Assembly (NCBI GenBank): GCA_002435875.1
Contig: DIVN01000237.1
Span: 1-8,439 of the forward strand
DNA length: 8,439 nucleotides
From: Anaerolineales bacterium UBA6131
GTDB taxonomy: Bacteria > Chloroflexota > Anaerolineae > UBA2200
Direction of reading: 5' to 3'
Made by a program: the position numbers and the translations under genes. Shown here one piece after another: positions 6,271-8,439 of the stretch. Each line of letters starts with the position of its first letter. Position 1 is the stretch's first letter. The notes under the pieces were generated by a model, which saw only the letters and a program-made list of their open reading frames with translations, was not told the DNA's origin and made no database searches.

Positions 6271-6981
6271 ATGGCCATCGTTACCATCTCAAGGCAGCAC
6301 GGTAGTGGCGGAGACCACATCGCGGCACTGGTCGCGGATCAGCTTGGCTACCGCATGTTCGACAAGCAAGTCATGGCGCAGGTGGCGCACGATGCTGGAC
6401 TATCGGAGGCCGAGGTGGTTGACTTCAAGGAGTCCAGCTACAAGGGGCACGGTTTTCTGGACCAGCTCTTTGGCGCGCTCAAGGGTTGGGTGCCTGCTCC
6501 TGACGCGCGACCGGTTGGGGGCGCTAGCGTGGGCAACTCGGGCACGGCAAGCGTGGGCAAGGCGTCGACCTGGAGCCGCGACGATTGGGGTGGAGAGCTT
6601 GAGGTCAGCCACAAGTTGGATGAGGATCGCAGCGTGAACATGGTGCGGGCAACGATCGAGGCGGCGCACAAACATGGCAATCTGGTAGTCCTCGGCCGCG
6701 GCGGCCAGTATATCCTGCGCGACCGCCCGAATGTGTTGCACGTGCGAGTGGAGGCGCCTCTGGCGGATCGCGTCCGCACCGTCGCCGCGCGGCTGCACGT
6801 TAGTGCGTCGGAGGCCGAGCCGCTTATCGCACAACGGGACCGGCAATCTTCCGCCTACCTCAAGCGCTTCTACGGCATTGACTGGGCGGATCCACTGCTC
6901 TACCATCTGCTCATCAACACGGGCAGATGGGACGTGGAGACAGCGGCAAAGCTCATTTGCACAGCACTCGGGATGATTTAG
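6271..6981 (+). CDS. Cytidylate-kinase-like family protein (AAK6-type P-loop kinase)
   Basis: A 236-residue cytoplasmic protein of the cytidylate-kinase-like P-loop family (Cytidylate_kin2). The N-terminus reads AIVTISRQHGSGGD, where RQHGSGG (8-14) is the family's Walker A-like loop. Other family features are LGYRMFDKQVM (25-35), VVLGRGGQYIL (139-149), the arginine-rich lid segment around ADRVRTV (165-171) and the terminal YGIDWADPLLYHLLINTGR (201-219). True Cmk phosphorylates CMP; members of this side family are rarely tested, so the substrate is open. Residues about 72-118 form a Gly/Ser/Ala-rich insert (PVGGASVGNSGTASVG) between the two kinase halves, probably a flexible loop. The ATG is set by a strong ribosome site five bases upstream. 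It is transcribed alone from the promoter near 5.95 kb and ends facing the heliorhodopsin gene. Confidence 0.85.
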   Translation: MAIVTISRQHGSGGDHIAALVADQLGYRMFDKQVMAQVAHDAGLSEAEVVDFKESSYKGHGFLDQLFGALKGWVPAPDARPVGGASVGNSGTASVGKASTWSRDDWGGELEVSHKLDEDRSVNMVRATIEAAHKHGNLVVLGRGGQYILRDRPNVLHVRVEAPLADRVRTVAARLHVSASEAEPLIAQRDRQSSAYLKRFYGIDWADPLLYHLLINTGRWDVETAAKLICTALGMI

Positions 6982-7040
6982 AGCCCGGGCACGACAACCT
7001 GAGCCGGGTCTCGGAACTCCTACCGCGAGACAGAATAGAG

Positions 7041-7084
7041 AACCCCAGGTGCAGGCGCCAGTTTTGGCGCTCGCACCTGGGGTT
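7041..7084. terminator. Strong hairpin terminator between convergent kinase and heliorhodopsin genes
   Basis: AACCCCAGGTGC (7041-7052) pairs perfectly with GCACCTGGGGTT (7073-7084). Inside, GCGCCA (7055-7060) pairs with TGGCGC (7065-7070), with a GTTT loop, a G-T pair and one mismatch, giving an arm of about 19 pairs. Read on the minus strand the hairpin is followed by a T-rich tail (TTCTCTATTCTGTCT), which favours termination of the heliorhodopsin transcript. On the plus strand the tail is poor in T. It sits 59 bp after the kinase stop and 28 bp after the heliorhodopsin stop. Confidence 0.7.
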
Positions 7085-7112
7085 ATGCGTCTCTGCGAAT
7101 GCAGGTGGCAGT

Positions 7113-7892
7113 TTATACTGGCGCCAGCGTGCCAAACCAGATCTGCCACGCAAGAGCAGTCTTGGCCAGTAGGCTGAGCACGATAAAAACGCGCTCTCCA
7201 ACGAGATAGTCCTTCCAGCGACCCACCTTCTTGTACTGCAGGTACATGTTTAGCGCAAAGATGTTGAAGAACACAAAGATCGTAGGAATGATGGCGTACA
7301 CGAACGCCGGCGGTTTGGCCCCGGACGAGTTGATGGCCCCCAGGAAGTACAGGGTGATTACGATCCAGGGGATGATTCCGGCGATGCAGCCGAAGATGAA
7401 GGACGTCCAGTCCACCTTAGTGGTGCTCTGATTGTGCAGCTCCATCATCAAGCCGAACAGGTTCATCATGGCATTCAGACCGAACATCAGGATCATCGTG
7501 CTCAAGTCCCAAATGCCGACCAGCATGCCGATAAGTACAATCATCCAGGAAGAGCTCAGCGCATACTCGTAGAAGCGCACCGGGTTGCTGTTCTTCTTCA
7601 GGTGTTCAACATACGAGCGGTAGCCAATGGTCGCTAGATAAAAGTGAGCAACAGCCGAAAGCAACAGGAAGATCGCGACTGCCGGCCCAAAGCGCAGGGC
7701 AAAGGCCTGCTGTGGATTCGGCGTCAGCGAGAAAGTGCTCATGTCAAAGCGCAGGTAGTTGGTGAACACGGGATAAGTCGTGTCATTGCTGACCAGGATC
7801 ATGGCTACACCTTGGATCAGGTGCAGCAGACCCATTACGGCGTTAAAGCGCCGCAGGCCGAGGAACGTCTTGTCAGGGGTCTTCCGCTTCAT
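7113..7892 (-). CDS. Heliorhodopsin (retinal-binding seven-helix membrane protein)
   Basis: A 259-residue protein with seven hydrophobic segments (about 15-35, 66-92, 107-128, 131-152, 163-186, 196-219, 233-256), close to the 253 residues of founder HeR-48C12. The last helix carries VLSLLAKTALAWQIWFGTL with the Schiff-base lysine K244 and S240 one turn before it. The third helix has RFYEYALSSSWM with R106 and counterion E109. H24 and H83 match the two conserved cavity histidines. FGCIAGIIPW (167-176) and YLQYKKVGRW (217-226) are also family-specific. The long loop between helices 1 and 2 (about 37-64) corresponds to the beta-strand dimerisation loop. Heliorhodopsins face the opposite way to type-1 rhodopsins (N-terminus inside) and have a slow photocycle; most do not pump ions, and the physiological role is unsettled. 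The start is ATG with AAGGAGG four bases upstream. No retinal synthesis gene is nearby. Confidence 0.97.
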   Translation of the reverse strand: MKRKTPDKTFLGLRRFNAVMGLLHLIQGVAMILVSNDTTYPVFTNYLRFDMSTFSLTPNPQQAFALRFGPAVAIFLLLSAVAHFYLATIGYRSYVEHLKKNSNPVRFYEYALSSSWMIVLIGMLVGIWDLSTMILMFGLNAMMNLFGLMMELHNQSTTKVDWTSFIFGCIAGIIPWIVITLYFLGAINSSGAKPPAFVYAIIPTIFVFFNIFALNMYLQYKKVGRWKDYLVGERVFIVLSLLAKTALAWQIWFGTLAPV

Positions 7893-7896
7893 AAAG

Positions 7897-7903
7897 CCTC
7901 CTT
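7897..7903 (-). promoter_or_regulatory. Strong ribosome binding site of the heliorhodopsin gene
   Basis: On the minus strand AAGGAGG ends four bases before the ATG at 7892. It is a near-perfect anti-16S match, suggests efficient translation and fixes the start. Confidence 0.8.
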
Positions 7904-7929
7904 CTGTATGATGTATCGCTCAGGCGAGC

Positions 7930-7963
7930 ATCATAGCATACCCGATATGTCGTGATTCTCCAA
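7930..7963 (-). promoter_or_regulatory. Possible promoter of the heliorhodopsin gene
   Basis: In the 127-bp spacer before heliorhodopsin the minus strand shows TTGGAG (7963-7958), 17 nt, then TATGCT (7940-7935), with a second -10-like TATGAT directly after (7935-7930). The matches are moderate (3/6 and 4/6), so transcription could instead continue from the PLP-enzyme gene upstream. No convincing terminator separates the two genes. Confidence 0.35.
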
Positions 7964-8019
7964 AATGCACCGTGCGCAAAAAGACTTGTGCCGGCACGTA
8001 GAGGCTGCGGGCCTGGTGG

Positions 8020-8439
8020 CTAAGGTCGGTCCAGGTTGCGGGCGCATCGCAGGGGTCCAGGCACTTGCAAGCAGCGACTGAGAGCGTCAAGAAGGGTATC
8101 AATGTCGCTCTCGGTGTTGTATCCCTGTACGGACACGCGGATGAATTGCTGCCCGCCCCAGTCCATGATGGGCACCTCTAGCCGGCAATCGTCGTACACC
8201 CGCCGCTGCAGCGCACCTGCGTCGCACGGCGGTAGCGGACACGCTGCCATTTGCACATACCAGTCGCTTGAGTCAGGGCAGATCTGTGGTAGGCCTGTCA
8301 GCTGTCCGATACGCTCGCGAGCCTGTCGCAGCAGCTCATGACAACCGATGAGCACGCGCGGCCAGTCGTGTTCTGCCTGAAACTGGATCGCCGCCGGCAC
8401 GCTCAAGTAGGCCGACGGGTCGCGTGTCCCTTGCCACTC
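8020..8439 (-). CDS. C-terminal part of an isopenicillin-N-epimerase-like PLP enzyme (aminotransferase class V), 5' truncated
   Basis: The frame stays open to the right edge, giving the last 139 residues; a TTG at 8406 is not the true start. The first visible residues, WQGTRDPSAYLSVPAAIQF, are the conserved stretch that follows the PLP-binding lysine in CefD-like class V aminotransferases. The C-terminal small domain follows, with WYVQMAACPLP, a VYDDCRLEVP strand and RVSVQGYNTESDID, which carries the conserved substrate-carboxylate arginine. The catalytic lysine lies outside the window. CefD epimerises isopenicillin N, but most bacterial members occur without beta-lactam clusters and probably act on other amino acids, for example as racemases or sulfur-releasing lyases. 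No beta-lactam biosynthesis gene is visible. It is on the same strand as heliorhodopsin, 127 bp upstream of it. Confidence 0.85.
   Translation of the reverse strand, partial: EWQGTRDPSAYLSVPAAIQFQAEHDWPRVLIGCHELLRQARERIGQLTGLPQICPDSSDWYVQMAACPLPPCDAGALQRRVYDDCRLEVPIMDWGGQQFIRVSVQGYNTESDIDTLLDALSRCLQVPGPLRCARNLDRP

Noticed and set aside
6400..7149. A 249-codon minus-strand open frame across the kinase-like gene and the 3' end of heliorhodopsin.
   Set aside because: It overlaps two well-supported genes and the terminator hairpin, and its Arg/His/Cys-rich translation looks like a shadow frame.
7113..7892. Whether the seven-helix protein could be a type-1 proton-pumping rhodopsin or an unrelated membrane protein.
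   Set aside because: The helix-3 RxxEY motif, the SxxxK helix-7 motif and the family-specific segments match heliorhodopsin, and the type-1 pump motif (D/T/D or D/T/E in helix 3) is absent.
7988..7999. The palindrome GTGCCGGCAC followed by a T-run on the minus strand, as a terminator for the PLP-enzyme gene.
   Set aside because: The stem can form only three to four pairs with a very small loop, too weak for an intrinsic terminator.
7920..8102. A 60-codon minus-strand open frame spanning the spacer upstream of heliorhodopsin.
   Set aside because: It overlaps the end of the PLP-enzyme gene in another frame, has no motif and ends in the candidate promoter region.

Overview
The window (8,439 bp, roughly 60% GC) carries eight protein genes, two of them cut by the window edges. 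It looks like a chromosomal piece of a bacterium with a single-membrane (monoderm) envelope, most likely a member of the Chloroflexota such as an uncultured Anaerolineae. This assignment is inference. It rests on the heliorhodopsin, a family reported mainly from monoderms, on the large class A penicillin-binding protein with a C-terminal sandwich domain, and on the general look of the proteins. I see no insertion sequence, phage gene, CRISPR array, tRNA or rRNA.

Layout, left to right. Plus strand: the 3' end of a zinc-ribbon protein (2-241), an anthranilate phosphoribosyltransferase (trpD, 293-1327) and a small putative lipoprotein overlapping the end of trpD (to 1817). They converge on a minus-strand block that reads leftward from about 5.9 kb: a YdcF/SanA/ElyC-type DUF218 protein (5811-5257), a CPBP/CAAX-type membrane protease (5160-4423) and a bifunctional penicillin-binding protein (4404-1834). 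This block looks like a cell-envelope operon. A divergent promoter region near 5.93 kb faces both ways. Rightward it drives a leader of about 300 nt and then a cytidylate-kinase-like protein (6271-6981). That gene converges, across a strong hairpin at 7041-7084, on a minus-strand heliorhodopsin (7892-7113). Upstream of the heliorhodopsin, on the same strand, is the C-terminal part of an isopenicillin-N-epimerase-like PLP enzyme that runs off the right edge.

The standout gene is the heliorhodopsin. It has seven hydrophobic segments, the retinal-binding lysine (K244) in the last helix, the glutamate counterion (E109) in the third, and the two histidines and one serine expected around the Schiff base. 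Its neighbours do not suggest a function: no retinal or carotenoid biosynthesis gene is present, and no neighbour is an obvious signalling partner.

Weaker signals also recorded are an apparent frame break at the start of the lipoprotein gene, mirrored -10 boxes in the divergent promoter, mutually exclusive pairings in the long leader, and departures from the usual motifs in trpD.
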